The notes under the pieces are model-generated. The model was given only the letters and a program-made list of their open reading frames with translations. It did not search any database and was not told the DNA's origin. The translations under genes were made by a program, and so were the position numbers. A stretch of DNA of 64,000 bases from Haberlea rhodopensis (Eukaryota > Streptophyta > Magnoliopsida > Lamiales > Gesneriaceae): positions 340,225 through 404,224 of the forward strand of contig CAJQUN010000492.1 in the NCBI GenBank assembly GCA_907163345.1, given 5' to 3'. Shown here piece after piece: positions 1 to 10,321 of this stretch; within the stretch, counting starts at the first letter, position 1, and every line of letters begins with the position of its first letter.

Positions 1-285
1 AGTTACATTCGAGGGGGTGCATAGGGGAGGGAATACAGCACGACTCGCAGGCCGTATTAAATTACAAACATTCACAAACTCCTATCTAATAGGGCATAGG
101 GCTATAACCATGCACCATGCTCAAACAAACACATAAAACATGCTATAATAATTAATAAATTAAATTCTAAACATTTTAAAATATAATCCCAATAAAACTG
201 TAAAATAAATTTTATGAAATTATCATACGCTCGGGACATCACATGTCACGGATCCTTAGCCCAAAACCACGGCCACCAAGCATGT

Positions 286-634
286 GACTAGGGTTCGAAA
301 CCCTAGTCATCTCGGCGCCATCATGGACCGAATGTGGCTAAGGGTTCGAAACCCTAGCCTCTTCACATGCGGCGGCCGTGAGCCATGCAAACCCTAGGGT
401 TCGAAAATCTAGTCCAACGGCGGTGGCTCGGCTTATGCACGATTCATGACGGTGGCGGCTCGACCATCTCGAGCCAAGGGGTTCGAAAAACCCTAGCTCT
501 CACGTGGAGGTAGCCGCCAACCATCTAATCGAGCCAAAAGTTCTAAACCCTAGCCATGTTTCGACACCTCCATGCACAACCATGAGCCACAACGGCTAGA
601 CCATCTCGAGCCAAGGGTTCGAAAACCCTAGCCC
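286..634. repeat. array of GGTTCGAAACC-centred hairpins in the copia-like leader
   Basis: Six copies of a short inverted repeat centred on GGGTTCGAAACCCTAG, near 286-308, 336-359, 394-412, 472-498, 533-556 and 609-634. The first is perfect: 10-bp arms GACTAGGGTT/AACCCTAGTC around CGA. The others vary by one or two bases. The core equals the Pol III B-box/T-loop consensus (GGTTCGANNCC), but no A-box or tRNA fold is evident. The spacers are gene-like in composition, with CATGTGGC and CGGCGGCC motifs, but have no open frame. Confidence 0.6.
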
Positions 635-876
635 TCATGTGGCAGCCGTGGGTCATTTCTGATGGTGGTGGCCGAATCATCATGTGCCAAGGTTCGATTT
701 TTCCTTCTTGTATCATATACAATAATTCGCCAATTTATATCAAATACAATTATACGATGATTTCACAAACTCAATATTCCATATCATATATGAATTATAC
801 AGTTTTAAAGCATGCAATATAATTCTAAATATGATTAAGCGATTAACCACATAATTCCAATATGAGCTTTGTACAC

Positions 877-889
877 GGCTCTGATTCCA
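877..889 (-). other. primer-binding site, tRNA-iMet type
   Basis: Minus strand TGGAATCAGAGCC, one base after the LTR end, complementary to the 3' end of initiator tRNA-Met apart from A for T at the fourth base. It shows that the LTR to its right is the 5' LTR, so the internal region extends left off the window. Confidence 0.8.
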
Positions 890-890
890 C

Positions 891-2367
891 TGTAGGAATC
901 CAACACACAAGTGCGCAGCGGAAATAAAATTTGGATTCCTAACCGAGGACCTATACAGAGTATTCATATCGGAATGATTAAAGAGTCTCGCCCTTGTAGC
1001 GCCTTTGATGCAGAATCCTCGTTGCAAGACCACGAGTCACGAACGAAAATTTTCACCTTCGTCTCTATGGTATCCACACGATCAAATCGAACAAGGGACG
1101 TTCAAGAACAAGTTGCTAGACTCGTTCTTAAACAGGAGCTAAACTCACGTTTCAAAACCGATCAATCGACAACCGATCAAAAGCACTATTCACGGCGGCG
1201 GTGGCCGTGAGGTCGTGAGATAGATGCGGCGGCCGAGAGTGAGAGTGAGAGTATCCTTTTAGGTTTTATGATATGTAGGATTAATTCTTAATTAACCTTG
1301 TTATCATATTTATATTAGATTTAATTAAAGGTTCAAGACTTTCTTAAAGCTTCATGGGCCCAAACCCATGATTTAATTAAATCCTTATATCATGTAATTA
1401 AGACTCTTCTTAATTAATTAATTCATCCAATGAATTTAATTCCCCTTATCGATTTAATCTTTTGTGCGAACCGATAGGATCTTGCAATGTTGGCAGTGAC
1501 ATAAAATCTCATTTTATATCACAAGCAATGAGCGTATCTAGCAACACATCAAGGCTACCCAAATTACAAGAATGTCATTGACTCGACATAACCTTAGAAC
1601 TTGTGATAATATTAACCATGTAACTTAATCCCTTTGTCCATGAGTTTAGATTGACCACGAGTCATGGAATAGTCATACTCGTATATTCAATCTCTATTTC
1701 TTGATCCCCAAGTAGAACTAGAATAAACGAATAAGCTCGATATCACATATCGACTCATTCGAGCACGACCATGCATTTTAGTCTTACTTTGATCAAGGGC
1801 CCAAACACTTCTCCTGTTATATAGGAGGGACAAATCCTATCTTGATCAATCAACATCCCTCTACATAATTCGTAGTGTATCCAACAATTGCCTTTATAGT
1901 TTACCCTGTTACAGGTAACGTTTGACAATATCAAGATACATAACTCCTTATGTTGGGATCTCTGATGATCTCAAGTCATAAGGATTACATACATTATTAT
2001 CACTATGAGAATTTCTTATGACACTCATATAACTATCCATGTAGCATTCTCAAGGTGGGTCTGTCCAATACATTGTTCTCTAACATGTACCCATGTGTTG
2101 ATTTGATATCTCATATCCATGAACAATTCATCAATCAAAACATACTAGTCTCAATGTATTATCATTATCCTGATTTATGATAATACTTGACAAGGGACAA
2201 TCTTTAAGAACAATACAATATTATTCTAAGGACATTAACTTATATATCAATTCATATTGCACAGATATTCGAATAAGATATAATAATGATTTGCCATTAA
2301 TAAAATCATAATACATTGTATGTCATAAACAATCATCTAATGACTTGTCTTAGGGCATATCCCAACA
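891..2367 (-). repeat. 5' LTR of the copia-like element (1477 bp)
   Basis: On the minus strand it opens TGTTGGGATATGCCC at 2367 and closes TTCCTACA at 891, directly beside a tRNA-Met-type primer site, which fixes both ends. Most of its length aligns with the solo LTR at 11867-13335: phrases such as GACAGACCCACC and the start and end blocks are shared, with moderate divergence. The matching left-hand TSD lies outside the window. Confidence 0.85.
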
Positions 2368-2408
2368 TGAACTGCTTTTGGTATTGTTGTTAACCCCTAT
2401 GTTACAGC

Positions 2409-3395
2409 ATGGCGGCTATTAATCTGGAGAACCTCAATGAAGAGGTGGGAGATGTCGGCTGTCTCAATGCCAGTATTGCTCAGTCGAATCCTCTACCGCC
2501 ACCTGCTGTAGGCGTGGAGCCTAGTGCACAGATACTACTACCAGGGGAGATAAGTTTGACCCAGTTATTGAGCTATCATCCACCGCTATTTGAAGGGACT
2601 GAGACTAGGGAAGCAGCCGAGGAATGGCTTGAGAGACTGGAGAAGATATTTGTGTCAGCGCCCTGTGCACGGACTACCTGGCTGAGGTTGGCAGAGTTTC
2701 AGTTGGCGAAGAAGTCTTCCATGTGGTGGAAGACAACAGTTATGGAGCTGAGGGCTCAGGGTATGACAGTAGATTGGACTGTGTTCAGGACCCGGTTCCT
2801 TAACCGGTATTTCTCCGCCGCTGCCAGACAAGTAAAATAAGATGAGTTCACCAACCTGAAGCAGGGCAGCATGACTGTATCAGATTATGTCATGCAGTAT
2901 TCTTCACTGCTAAGGTATGTACCTCACATCGCTGTAAATGGTCATGCCAAGATGAGGAATTTTCTAAAGGTACTGAGGCCAGACCGGGTTATCTCTAACA
3001 ACCCCAGCTCATTCGATGATGCCCTGACTAGAGCAGAGCTGGCAGAGATTGGGGTTAACGTGTACAAGGAAGTTGTACCCCCTTTCGTACCATCACAGAG
3101 ACCGGTTGTTGACAGCCTGAGGCCACAAGGAGACCATTTTAAGCCTCATGGGGCTTCTTCATCTTCTAGATTTGGTGGGAAGAAATTTCAGAATCAGAAG
3201 CAAGGCAATCGTGGACCAGCACAGAGAAATAGGCCAAGATTTGACGCCAGAACGGCATCACATAGACAGCAGTTTGCACCTCGACCACAGGGAGGTCAGG
3301 CGGCAGGACCGCCGCAGGGTCAAGTATATGCACTGACTCGAGAGCAGGCAGAGGCAGCTCCGGAGGAGGTGATTGCTGGTATGTGCTACTTACTT
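2409..3395 (+). pseudogene. gag: gag of element A, broken
   Basis: Encodes a retrotransposon capsid precursor. The start ATG at 2409 follows a GTTACAGC context shared with B1, B2 and D2. The conserved capsid core is visible (FEGTET...EEWLERLEKIF, then RLAEFQLAKK...MWWKTT and FRTRFLNRYFS). A stop at 2838-2840 (GAG to TAA-type change) interrupts the frame, which then resumes unchanged with SDYVMQYSSLLRYVP. The basic, Gln-rich C-terminal part lacks both CCHC zinc knuckles that B1 and B2 keep, so a deletion removed them. Closest in the window to the Gag fragment of D2. Non-functional. Confidence 0.9.
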
Positions 3396-3927
3396 ACGTA
3401 TCCTGCATTTATTTTGGTAGACACAAGTGCTTCTCATTCTTTCATATCTTCTGCTTTTGTGGAGAAAGACCATCTGTGCTCGTCTCTGTTGCCCACGCCT
3501 CTTATGGTCTCGACACCCACGGGAAAGCATGTGATTGCGGATCGACTATTATCTGATTGCCTCATTTATTTTGAGGGCAATGATCTGAGGGCTGATCTGA
3601 TTTTGTTGGATATGGCAGATTTTGACTGTATTGTCGGTATTGATGTGTTGAGCAGATACCAGGCCGTGGTTGATTGCCGACAGAGGATGGTGCGTTTTCT
3701 ATCTGATCAGGGGTTTAAGTGGACATTCTATGGGAACGGCTCTCGTCTGAAAACTCAGTTGATTTTAGCAGTTAAGATGTCGCGGTTGTTGGAACGAGGT
3801 CACACATGCTATCTTATTTATGCCGTGGACGTATCAGAGGAAAAGGAAGAGTTGAGGATCGAAGATAGTTTTGGAATTCACCGATGTGTTTCCGGATTAG
3901 ATTCCAGGATTTCCGCAGATCAAAGAT
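3396..3927 (+). pseudogene. aspartic protease domain of element A, mutated
   Basis: Retroviral-type aspartic protease that would release Gag and Pol products. The catalytic motif near 3420-3434 reads DTSAS where family members have DTGAS, so the catalytic Gly is replaced by Ser. Downstream LADLILL-like and FDCIVGIDVLSRYQAVVDCRQRMVRF segments are typical of chromovirus protease and match B1 and B2. The frame is continuous with gag but is lost before RT: the protease frame ends at 3938 while RT uses another frame, implying an indel at about 3860-3930. Confidence 0.85.
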
Positions 3928-4660
3928 ATGGAGTTTGAGATTGAGTTACTGCCAGGGACATCTGCTGTTTCCCGTGCCCCTTATAGGATGGCACCAGCAG
4001 AGCTGAGGGAGCTGAAAGTGCAGTTGCAGGAGCTCCTCGACAAAGGATACATTCACCCTAGTGTATCACCATGGGGTGCACCAGTCTTGTTCGTAAAGAA
4101 AAAGGATGGTTCGATCCGTCTGTGCATCGATTACCGTCAATTGAATAAAGTGACGATTAAGAACAAGTACCCCCTTCCGAGGATTGATGACTTATTTGAT
4201 CAGCTTCAAGGCACAGAGCTTTACTCGAAGATTGACTTGAGGTCAGACTATCACCAGATACGAGTTAGAGCTGATGACATACAAAAGATAGCTTTTCGGA
4301 CTCGGTAGGGGCACTACGAGTTCTTAGTGATGCCATTCGGGGTGACGAATGCCCTGGCTGTCTTCATGAGCCTGATGAACAGAGTGTTTCAGAAGTATCT
4401 TGATCAGTTTGTGATCGTGGTTATTGATGACATTCTGGTTTATTCAAGAAGTAAGGAGGAGCATGCCAATCATTTGAGGACGGTGCTTCAGATCCTCAGA
4501 AATCATCAGTTGTATGCCAAACTCAGCAAGTGTGAGTTCTGGCTGAACAGCGTAGCATTTCTGGGTCATATTATCTCTAGTGAGGGGATATCAGTAGATC
4601 CCAGGAAGATAGAAGCAGTTATGGATTGGTCTGCGCCTACTAAAGTTCCTGAGATCTGAA
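3928..4660 (+). pseudogene. reverse transcriptase domain of element A, broken
   Basis: RNA-dependent DNA polymerase. Visible blocks: YRMAPAELRELK, the palm motifs GAPVLFVKKKDGSIRLCIDYR and NKYPLPRIDDLFDQLQG, then PFGVTNA. The catalytic box near 4420-4431 reads VIDD, where B1 and B2 read FIDD; both aspartates remain. A Tyr-to-stop change (TAG near 4306) and an Arg-to-stop change (TGA near 4657) break the frame. It ends in a deletion at about 4675 with the repeat AGAACAAAGGG on both sides. Confidence 0.9.
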
Positions 4661-4666
4661 GTTTTC

Positions 4667-5340
4667 TTGGTTTGGCCGGGAGAACAAAGGGAGAACAAAG
4701 GGTTCGCTCTCTATACTGACGCATCGCTTCAAGGCCTAGGATGCGTACTGATGCAGGATAAGCATGTTGTGGCTTACGCTTCGAGACAATTGAAGCCACA
4801 CGAGACGAGGTATCCATTCCATGATTTGGAGCTAGCAGCTATAGTGTTTGCCTTAAAGATATGACGATACTATTTATACGGTACCTCATTCACCATCTTC
4901 ACTGATCACAAGAGCCTGAAGTTCTTGTTTACACAGGCTGAGCTGATTATGAGACAGAGGAGATGGATGGACCTACTGAATGATTATGATTGTGAAATCG
5001 AGTACCATCCGGGAAGACCAAATTTGGCAGCCGACGCTTTGAGTCGGAAAGTGAAGAACACAGCAGAGGACGTCATGTGTTTGTTAGCTATGATGACTTC
5101 CTACTGTCAATTGGGTTTTGATTATGATGTGTCTGCTTCACCGATAAAGGTATCGACCTTATTAGCTGAGCCGGTTATTTATGAGCACATCCGGAAGGCT
5201 CAGGAGACCGACGAGGAAGTTCAGAGATGGTTGTCGGTGATTCGATTAGGTCAGTCGTCGAAGTTCAGGACGGCTGAGGATGGTTCCTTGAGACTGGGTG
5301 ACAGATGGGTGGTTCAGAATACGCCTTAGTTGCGTCAGGG
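4667..5340 (+). pseudogene. RNase H domain and linker of element A, broken
   Basis: RNase H removes the RNA strand during reverse transcription. LYTDASLQGLG, HDLELAAIVFALK, TDHKSLKFLFTQ and LAADALSRK give the usual acidic residues. About 170 bp between RT and YTDAS are missing compared with B1 and B2. A Trp codon became TGA at about 4862, and a Glu codon became TAG near 5327 just before the integrase zinc finger. The bridge 5070-5340 (DVMCLLAMMTSY onward) is the RNase H-integrase linker. Confidence 0.85.
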
Positions 5341-6188
5341 AATATTATAGCGAGCCCATTGCAGCAGGATGAGTATCCACCCGGGCGGAAAGAAAATGTA
5401 TAAGGACTTATGTGGCCAGTTTTGGTGGAGACGAATGAAACAAGATGTCACCACATTCGTCAAGAGATGTCTGATTTGTCAGCAAGTGAAGGCTGAGAGG
5501 CAGAGGCATGGTGGTGAGCTTAGAAGTTTGGAGATACCAGAATGGAAGTGAGAGCACGTATCCATGGACTTCGTGACCAACTTACCGAGGACTGTATCGG
5601 GTTTTGATGCCATCTGGGTAGTCGTGGACAGATTGACTAAAGTGGCTCACTTCATTCCCTACAGTATGACCTTCACGTACTTGAGGATGGCTCAGTTATA
5701 TGTCAGAGATGTAGTGAGACTGCATGGGATCCCAGTTTTGATTGTGTCTGATCGAGATCCGCGGTTTACATCTCACTTCTGGGAAGGTCTTCAGTCAGCT
5801 CTGGGTATATAATTGAGGTTGAGCACAGCCTACCATCCTCAAACGGATGGCCAGACCGAGCGTACTATCCAGACGCTCGAAGATATGTTGAGAGCGTGTG
5901 TATTGGAGTTTTATGCTTCTTGGCAGGATTCAGTGGCCTTGGTAGATTTTTCTTATAATAATAGCTACTAGGCAAGCATACAGATGGCTCCTTTTGAGGC
6001 TCTCTATGGTAGACGTTGTCGGTCGCCTTTATATTGGGATGATGTGGACCGTAAATCGGTCGGAGGACCAGAGTTGGTCCAAGAAATAGAAGAAAAGGTA
6101 AAGGTGATCAGAAGGAAAATGAAAGCAGCTCAGGGCAGGCAGGCAGCATATGGTCAAAGTTCGCAGACTACGAAACAAAGTTATTCCT
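5340..6188 (+). pseudogene. integrase of element A, broken and truncated
   Basis: DDE integrase that inserts the cDNA. The HHCC zinc-binding part (SIHPGGKKMYKDL, then CLICQQVKAE) is followed by the catalytic core with MDFVTNLPRT (first Asp), SDRDPRFTSHFW (second Asp) and the YHPQTDGQTERT/LEDMLRACV block holding the Glu. Stops occur at about 5549 (Trp to TGA), 5810 and 5969. After KMKAAQGRQAA (about 6150) roughly 340 bp of the C-terminal domain are deleted compared with B2, joining directly to the chromodomain remnant. Confidence 0.88.
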
Positions 6189-6288
6189 ATGGTCAAAGTT
6201 CAGTGGGATCGTAGGGGTGTCGAGGAGGCCATGTGGGAGACGGAGCGACACATGGTATAGCACTATCCGGAACTGTTTTCTGGTATGT
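6189..6288 (+). pseudogene. chromodomain remnant of element A
   Basis: Fragment reading MVKVQWDRRGVEEAMWETE, then HYPELFSG. It matches the second half of the integrase C-terminal chromodomain in B2 (61666-61812). In chromoviruses this domain targets integration to heterochromatin. A TAG (after RHMV) interrupts it and the first half is deleted. It is the diagnostic feature that places A among chromoviruses. Confidence 0.75.
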
Positions 6289-6345
6289 ATTTATGTTTTG
6301 TTTTGTATTGGGTAAGTGCATGCTGATTTCGAGGACGGAATCTTA

Positions 6346-6360
6346 TAAGTAGGGGAGTAT
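6346..6360 (+). other. polypurine tract of element A
   Basis: ATAAGTAGGGGAGTAT directly before the 3' LTR start, the plus-strand DNA primer. It follows the conserved stretch GATTTCGAGGACGGAATC, shared with B1 and B2 and, in related form, with the C family. Confidence 0.75.
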
Positions 6361-7278
6361 TGTGATATCCCCGAAATGATTATGTGCTTTTAAACATTAA
6401 TTATGTTATGAAGATTATGGTATTAATTCATTGGGTTGAATTAATAATATTGGGGAAATGCGTTTCAGGGTGCATGTGATATATGTTGGGAATTTGGATT
6501 ATGGCATGATTATTTGGGGTGGATGTTGTTTGTTTTGGGTGAAGCATGTTTAATTGGAATTTGAAGTATTTTATTGATTAAATACTATAAAATATCATGT
6601 GAGGATATTTTAATACATCATGCTAAATACCGGGACCAAAACATAACACATCACATAACCCACCACCCAACCACCCCCCAACCCATGCTGTAACTGCTCA
6701 CCCATACCTCTTTTCCACTCTCCCACTCCACCTTCCCATCTCAGAAACTCTCCCCATTTTCGCCCAAAAACCGTCCAACATCTGCTAAGCAAGAAGGAGG
6801 AAGAAGCTTGGGAAATATTGTTTGGAACCTTGCCAAAAATTGGAGCAAAAGAGGGAGAGGAACCATATTTGGCTTTGGGTAAATTTTTGGTTGAGTCTGG
6901 GTTTGGTTATGATGATATGATGCATGCTAGCTTAAGTTTTGTTAAACCTTCGATTTAAGTACCTACATGGTGTTATTATTAAGCTTTTAGCATGTTTACT
7001 TGAGCATGATGCATGTTTAATTGGGTGGATTTGTTGGTATGAAAAGGGGTGCTCAAAAATCTGAGTAAGATTATAATTGCCCTGTTTTCTGTAAATTTGG
7101 ATGAGATCAAACGCATGCTAGCTTAGGTTTTGTGAAACCTTTGATTTAAGTGCTTAAATAGAAGTTTTATGAAGTTCCTAGCATGTTTGTTTGGACAAGT
7201 TTTATGTGTTATGAAGTGGGTTGCTTGCTATGTAGAAGGGTACTCGAAAATCTGGGGAAGTCCCGATTTTTCAGAGTG

Positions 7279-7502
7279 CTCGATCGATCGAGATTTTGGT
7301 CCCGATTGATCGAGCGAGGCAGAAGATTTAAAGCATGGTTTAAAATTCAGGGGCCGATCGATCGAAGGAATTTCCGATCGATCGGTAAAGTTCCTCGATC
7401 GATCGGTAAAAACATTTCGATCGATCGATCGAGGCAGAAAGTTGGGCACTGCTTATCATGCTTTCTCGATAGATCGAGACTTGGGTACCGATCGATCGAG
7501 AG
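7279..7502. repeat. CGATCGATCG palindrome array in LTR A
   Basis: About nine copies of the self-complementary core (C)GATCGATC(G) with flanks that also pair, e.g. CTCGATCGATCGAG and CCGATCGATCGG, separated by 10-40 bp of unrelated sequence such as GAGGCAGAA. Arrays at the same relative LTR position occur in B1, B2, D1 and D2. Confidence 0.85.
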
Positions 7503-7846
7503 AGGCAGAATCTTGGCAAATATTTTTAATTCATTTATTTTGAAGAATTTTGTCAATGATTCTTGAAATGGTATCTAATATTGTGTTGTACACTTGTGTA
7601 GAGCCATCACAGGTAGCCACACGACGCAGGGGATAGAGCCTTGCAACTGAAGATATTTTGGAAAGGTACGTAAGGGACGTACGGGCACCCAACGGTAACG
7701 TGTATTATATGTTTGTCGATTTGACATACGATAAATGCAAGTTTGTGCATTATGAGTATGATACATGTTGTTATGCATTGTTGTTGCATATGTATGTTGT
7801 GGAACATTTGTTGTGTATTCCACGAGTCACGGTTATCACAGTGATG

Positions 7847-8021
7847 ATTTTAATGCTTACCGCTATATACCGCTAAAAATGTGGAGCGAGGGGTGTAGGT
7901 CCGCTTGCACATGGAGGCGAGGTTTACCATACGAAGCGAGGATAGAAATATCGCTTGTATGAAGAAGCGAGGGAGGGGAGTTCCGCTTGTTCTAAAGTTA
8001 TGAAGCGAGGGGCATTAAAAT
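7847..8021. repeat. hairpin array closed by an outer stem, LTR A
   Basis: Outer arms ATTTTAATGC (7847-7856) and GCATTAAAAT (8012-8021) are perfectly complementary. Between them lie several small inverted repeats of the type AGCGAGG...CCGCT and related forms. D1 (22395-22604) and D2 (56930-57142) have the same arrangement. Confidence 0.7.
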
Positions 8022-8566
8022 ACATTGATGATAAACTGACTAAGGATTGAAGTAAAGATTTAAGAAGTGAAGTTATGTCATGACATTTATTTAAAGAAGC
8101 CATAATATCATATATTTATTTGATTATGAGTTATGGTACAGGGACAACCAAAATGGGCGTTTTAAATGCATTAGAATTCAGGAAGTATCATATGCCTATG
8201 ATTTATGCATTTATGTTTTACATTCATATTATGTTGAATATGAACTATGATATGCTCATGTGTTGGGGGGTTGTCTTTGTAGGTGCTTTTGACATGGAGA
8301 ACCAGGGTCGGGGTTGATACGCTGAGCTGTAAGGAGTGCTGCAGGATTAACAGAACAGAAATTCCTTTTGTATAGTTTCTACAAAGTGTAGAGTAAAGCT
8401 ATAGTTTAGTACCCTTTTGTTAGGAATATGTATAATTCCTTTTTGAACTTTTGTTACTGTAATCTCTTAAGCTCGGGATTATCAACACATCCTAATACTC
8501 TGATTTATGAATGATTAGTTCTTTTAATTGCACCTTAGAATCTTGTTTAGATAACGGGGTCTCACA

Positions 8567-8692
8567 CAAATACAACATACACGGCGCATACCCGGTGAAT
8601 TTATTTTCTTAAAAGTGGTGTAATACTACTGGAAAAAGAAAATAATGCATAAACCTGAGCTCGCTCATCACGAGCTCGGTTATCTCTAGATG
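8567..8692. other. older host sequence between A and B1
   Basis: 126 bp between the end of LTR A and the start of B1, ending in the B1 target duplication AGATG (8688-8692). It is continuous with 18755 onward on the other side of B1. It holds GAGCTCGctcatcaCGAGCTC, a perfect 7-bp hairpin, but no recognisable gene. Confidence 0.6.
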
Positions 8693-9118
8693 TGTAGGGT
8701 ATTCCTACCTTAACAGTGTTAATTAGAACATAAGAAGGCCTAATCATGCATTAAATAACATCTTAAGGTTCCGGTTGTTACATGAGCTAACAGGATTACG
8801 GGCCAAAATACAAAACTTCAAAAATAATTCATTACATTCCCAAAGAATGTTAACATTTAGATTTACACTACTCCTAGAGTAGATACTAATCAAGACTTGA
8901 ATCATATACATTCCTGTGTTCCTCGTAGCTCACTGCCTCAACCCAACCCTTAGTCTTTTAGTCCAAAATTGTACCTACAGGGACAACACATCATGAGCAT
9001 ATACAATCGCACTTAACATCATAAAAACATCACAGTAAATGCATGAAATTTTGGTTAAGTAAATATGATGGTTATTCATTAACTTCTTTTTGTTGTCCCT
9101 GATTCATATTCATGCATA

Positions 9119-9395
9119 TGAGCATCTTACCCTGTGGCATCTTACCACATCATAAACATCGTATGGCCTCTTACCATATGGGCATCTTACCCCGTGGCAT
9201 CTTACCACATAATAATATCGTATGGCCTCTTACCATATGGGCATCTTACCCCGTGGCATCTTACCACATAATAAAATCGTATGGCCTCTTACCATATGGG
9301 CATCTTACCCCGTGGCATCTTACCACATAATAAAATCGTATGGCCTCTTACCATATGGGCATCTTACCCCGTGGCATCTTACCACATAATAAAAT
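9119..9395. repeat. tandem array of TAAGATG/TAAGAGG mini-hairpins, B1 3' LTR
   Basis: Four to five units of about 62 bp. On the minus strand each unit contains GTGGtaagatgCCAC, GGGtaagatgCCC and ATGGtaagaggCCAT, i.e. a constant 7-base loop with complementary arms that differ between hairpins. The array creates a spurious repetitive open frame on the plus strand. Corresponding arrays: 17284-17556, 53518-53700, 63312-63540 and, outside LTRs, 51427-51752. Confidence 0.85.
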
Positions 9396-9473
9396 ATTAG
9401 ATGCCTCAATACCATCTCATACCATATCTTAACAAGATAAATCATCATTATATTTTTCAACATTCTGCCTCTC

Positions 9474-9696
9474 TCGATCGATCGGCCCCAAGGTCTCGAT
9501 CGATCAAGAAACTGTGCACAAACAGTGCCCAAACATTTTGCCTCGATCGATCGATCGAAACATTTTACCGATCGATCGAGGAGCTTCACCGATCGATCGA
9601 GAAATCCTTCGATCGATTGGCACCTGAAATTCAAACCATGCCTTAAACTTTCTGCCTCGCTCGATCGATCGGGACCAAAATCTCGATCGATCGAGA
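9474..9696. repeat. CGATCGATCG palindrome array, B1 3' LTR
   Basis: About eight CGATCGATCG-type palindromes, some extended (CTCGATCGATCGAG). The intervening phrases are the reverse complement of those in LTR A, so the array is homologous. Confidence 0.85.
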
Positions 9697-10321
9697 GCTC
9701 TGAAAAATCGGGACTTCCCCAGATTTTTGAGCACCTCATTTCATACCATCATTTCTACTTCATAAGGCGTAAAACATGCCTGAACACAAATGTTACAAGC
9801 TTCATAAAACTACCATGCATGTATTCAAATTAAAGGTTTAGCAAAACCTAAGCTAACATGCATCATAACATCATCATAATCTTCATCCTCAACCAACCTA
9901 TACAGAAAACAGAGTATGTTCTTCTTTGCCCAGATTTTCGAGCACATAGTTTCATAACTAGAAATCTATCACATAAAACATGTAACATGCTCGAACAACC
10001 ATGCTAGTAGTTACCTAATACTACCATGTAAGCACCCATACCAAGGTTTCACCCAAACCTACACTTAACATGCATAAGAATCATCCCACCACACCCAAAC
10101 TTAACCAAAACTCAGAAAAACAGAGTACTCACTTACCCCTCTCTTTTTGCTCCTCTTCTTTCAAGGTTTTTACACCTAATAATTCCAGCTTTTTCCCCCT
10201 TAATTTGCAGCACTTCAGGGACGAAAAGAGGGGAAAGGAAGAGGGAAAGGAGGAGAAGGGGGAGAAGTGATTGGGCATGGGTTGGGGATGGGGTGAGTAA
10301 AGAAGCATGGGTTTGCCAAGT

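Larger units (their letters stand above)
1..2367 (-). mobile_element. Ty1/copia-like LTR retrotransposon, partial (5' LTR and leader only)
   Basis: A minus-strand element whose 5' LTR (891-2367) is followed, reading leftward, by a primer-binding site and a non-coding leader that runs off the window. It is inserted in the leader of chromovirus A: the host resumes at 2368 with sequence matching the region upstream of gag in B2 (about 54290). No gag or pol is visible in the part present. The LTR is homologous to the solo LTR at 11867-13335. Its layout resembles Angela-type Ty1/copia LTRs as I remember them, but the lineage is an inference because no coding domain lies in view. Positions 1-240 are AT-rich leader without features I can name. 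Confidence 0.75.
2368..8566 (+). mobile_element. Element A: degenerate Ty3/gypsy chromovirus (Tekay/Del-like), 5' part missing
   Basis: Leader remnant (2368-2408), gag, protease, reverse transcriptase, RNase H, integrase, chromodomain remnant, purine tract and 3' LTR (6361-8566) in the canonical Ty3/gypsy order. The 5' LTR should lie left of the copia-like insertion, outside the window. Coding is destroyed by in-frame stops and at least three deletions (zinc knuckle, RT/RNase H border, integrase C-terminus). The LTR start TGTGATATCCCC and the Gag N-terminus group it with D1/D2 rather than with B1/B2. Bases 8567-8571 (CAAAT) should be its right TSD, which cannot be confirmed. Confidence 0.9.
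6361..8566 (+). repeat. 3' LTR of element A (2206 bp)
   Basis: Starts TGTGATATCCCCGAAATG at the purine tract and ends ACGGGGTCTCACA. It contains, in order, a C-rich/CT-rich stretch (about 6660-6780), gene-like GT-rich sequence with repeated TGCATGCTAGCTTA blocks, the CGATCGATCG palindrome array (7279-7502), the GTACGT...ACGTAC hairpin (7665-7682), an AGCGAGG...CCGCT hairpin array closed by an outer stem (7847-8021), the block GTTGTCTTTGTAGGTGC and a final hairpin CTACA/TGTAG (8379-8391). No genes. Confidence 0.9.

Noticed and set aside
286..634. tRNA genes suggested by GGTTCGAAACC motifs
   Set aside because: No cloverleaf, A-box or acceptor stem can be built around any copy.
9119..9395. Possible CRISPR-like array (regular short repeats with spacers)
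   Set aside because: Units are tandem LTR repeats of about 62 bp without unique spacers, in eukaryotic retrotransposon DNA, with no cas genes.
9112..9739. Open frames across the LTR hairpin and palindrome arrays (e.g. Arg/Ser/Asp-rich peptides with repeated DRS)
   Set aside because: Products of CGATCGATCG and TAAGATG repeats; not conserved as protein between copies and present on both strands.
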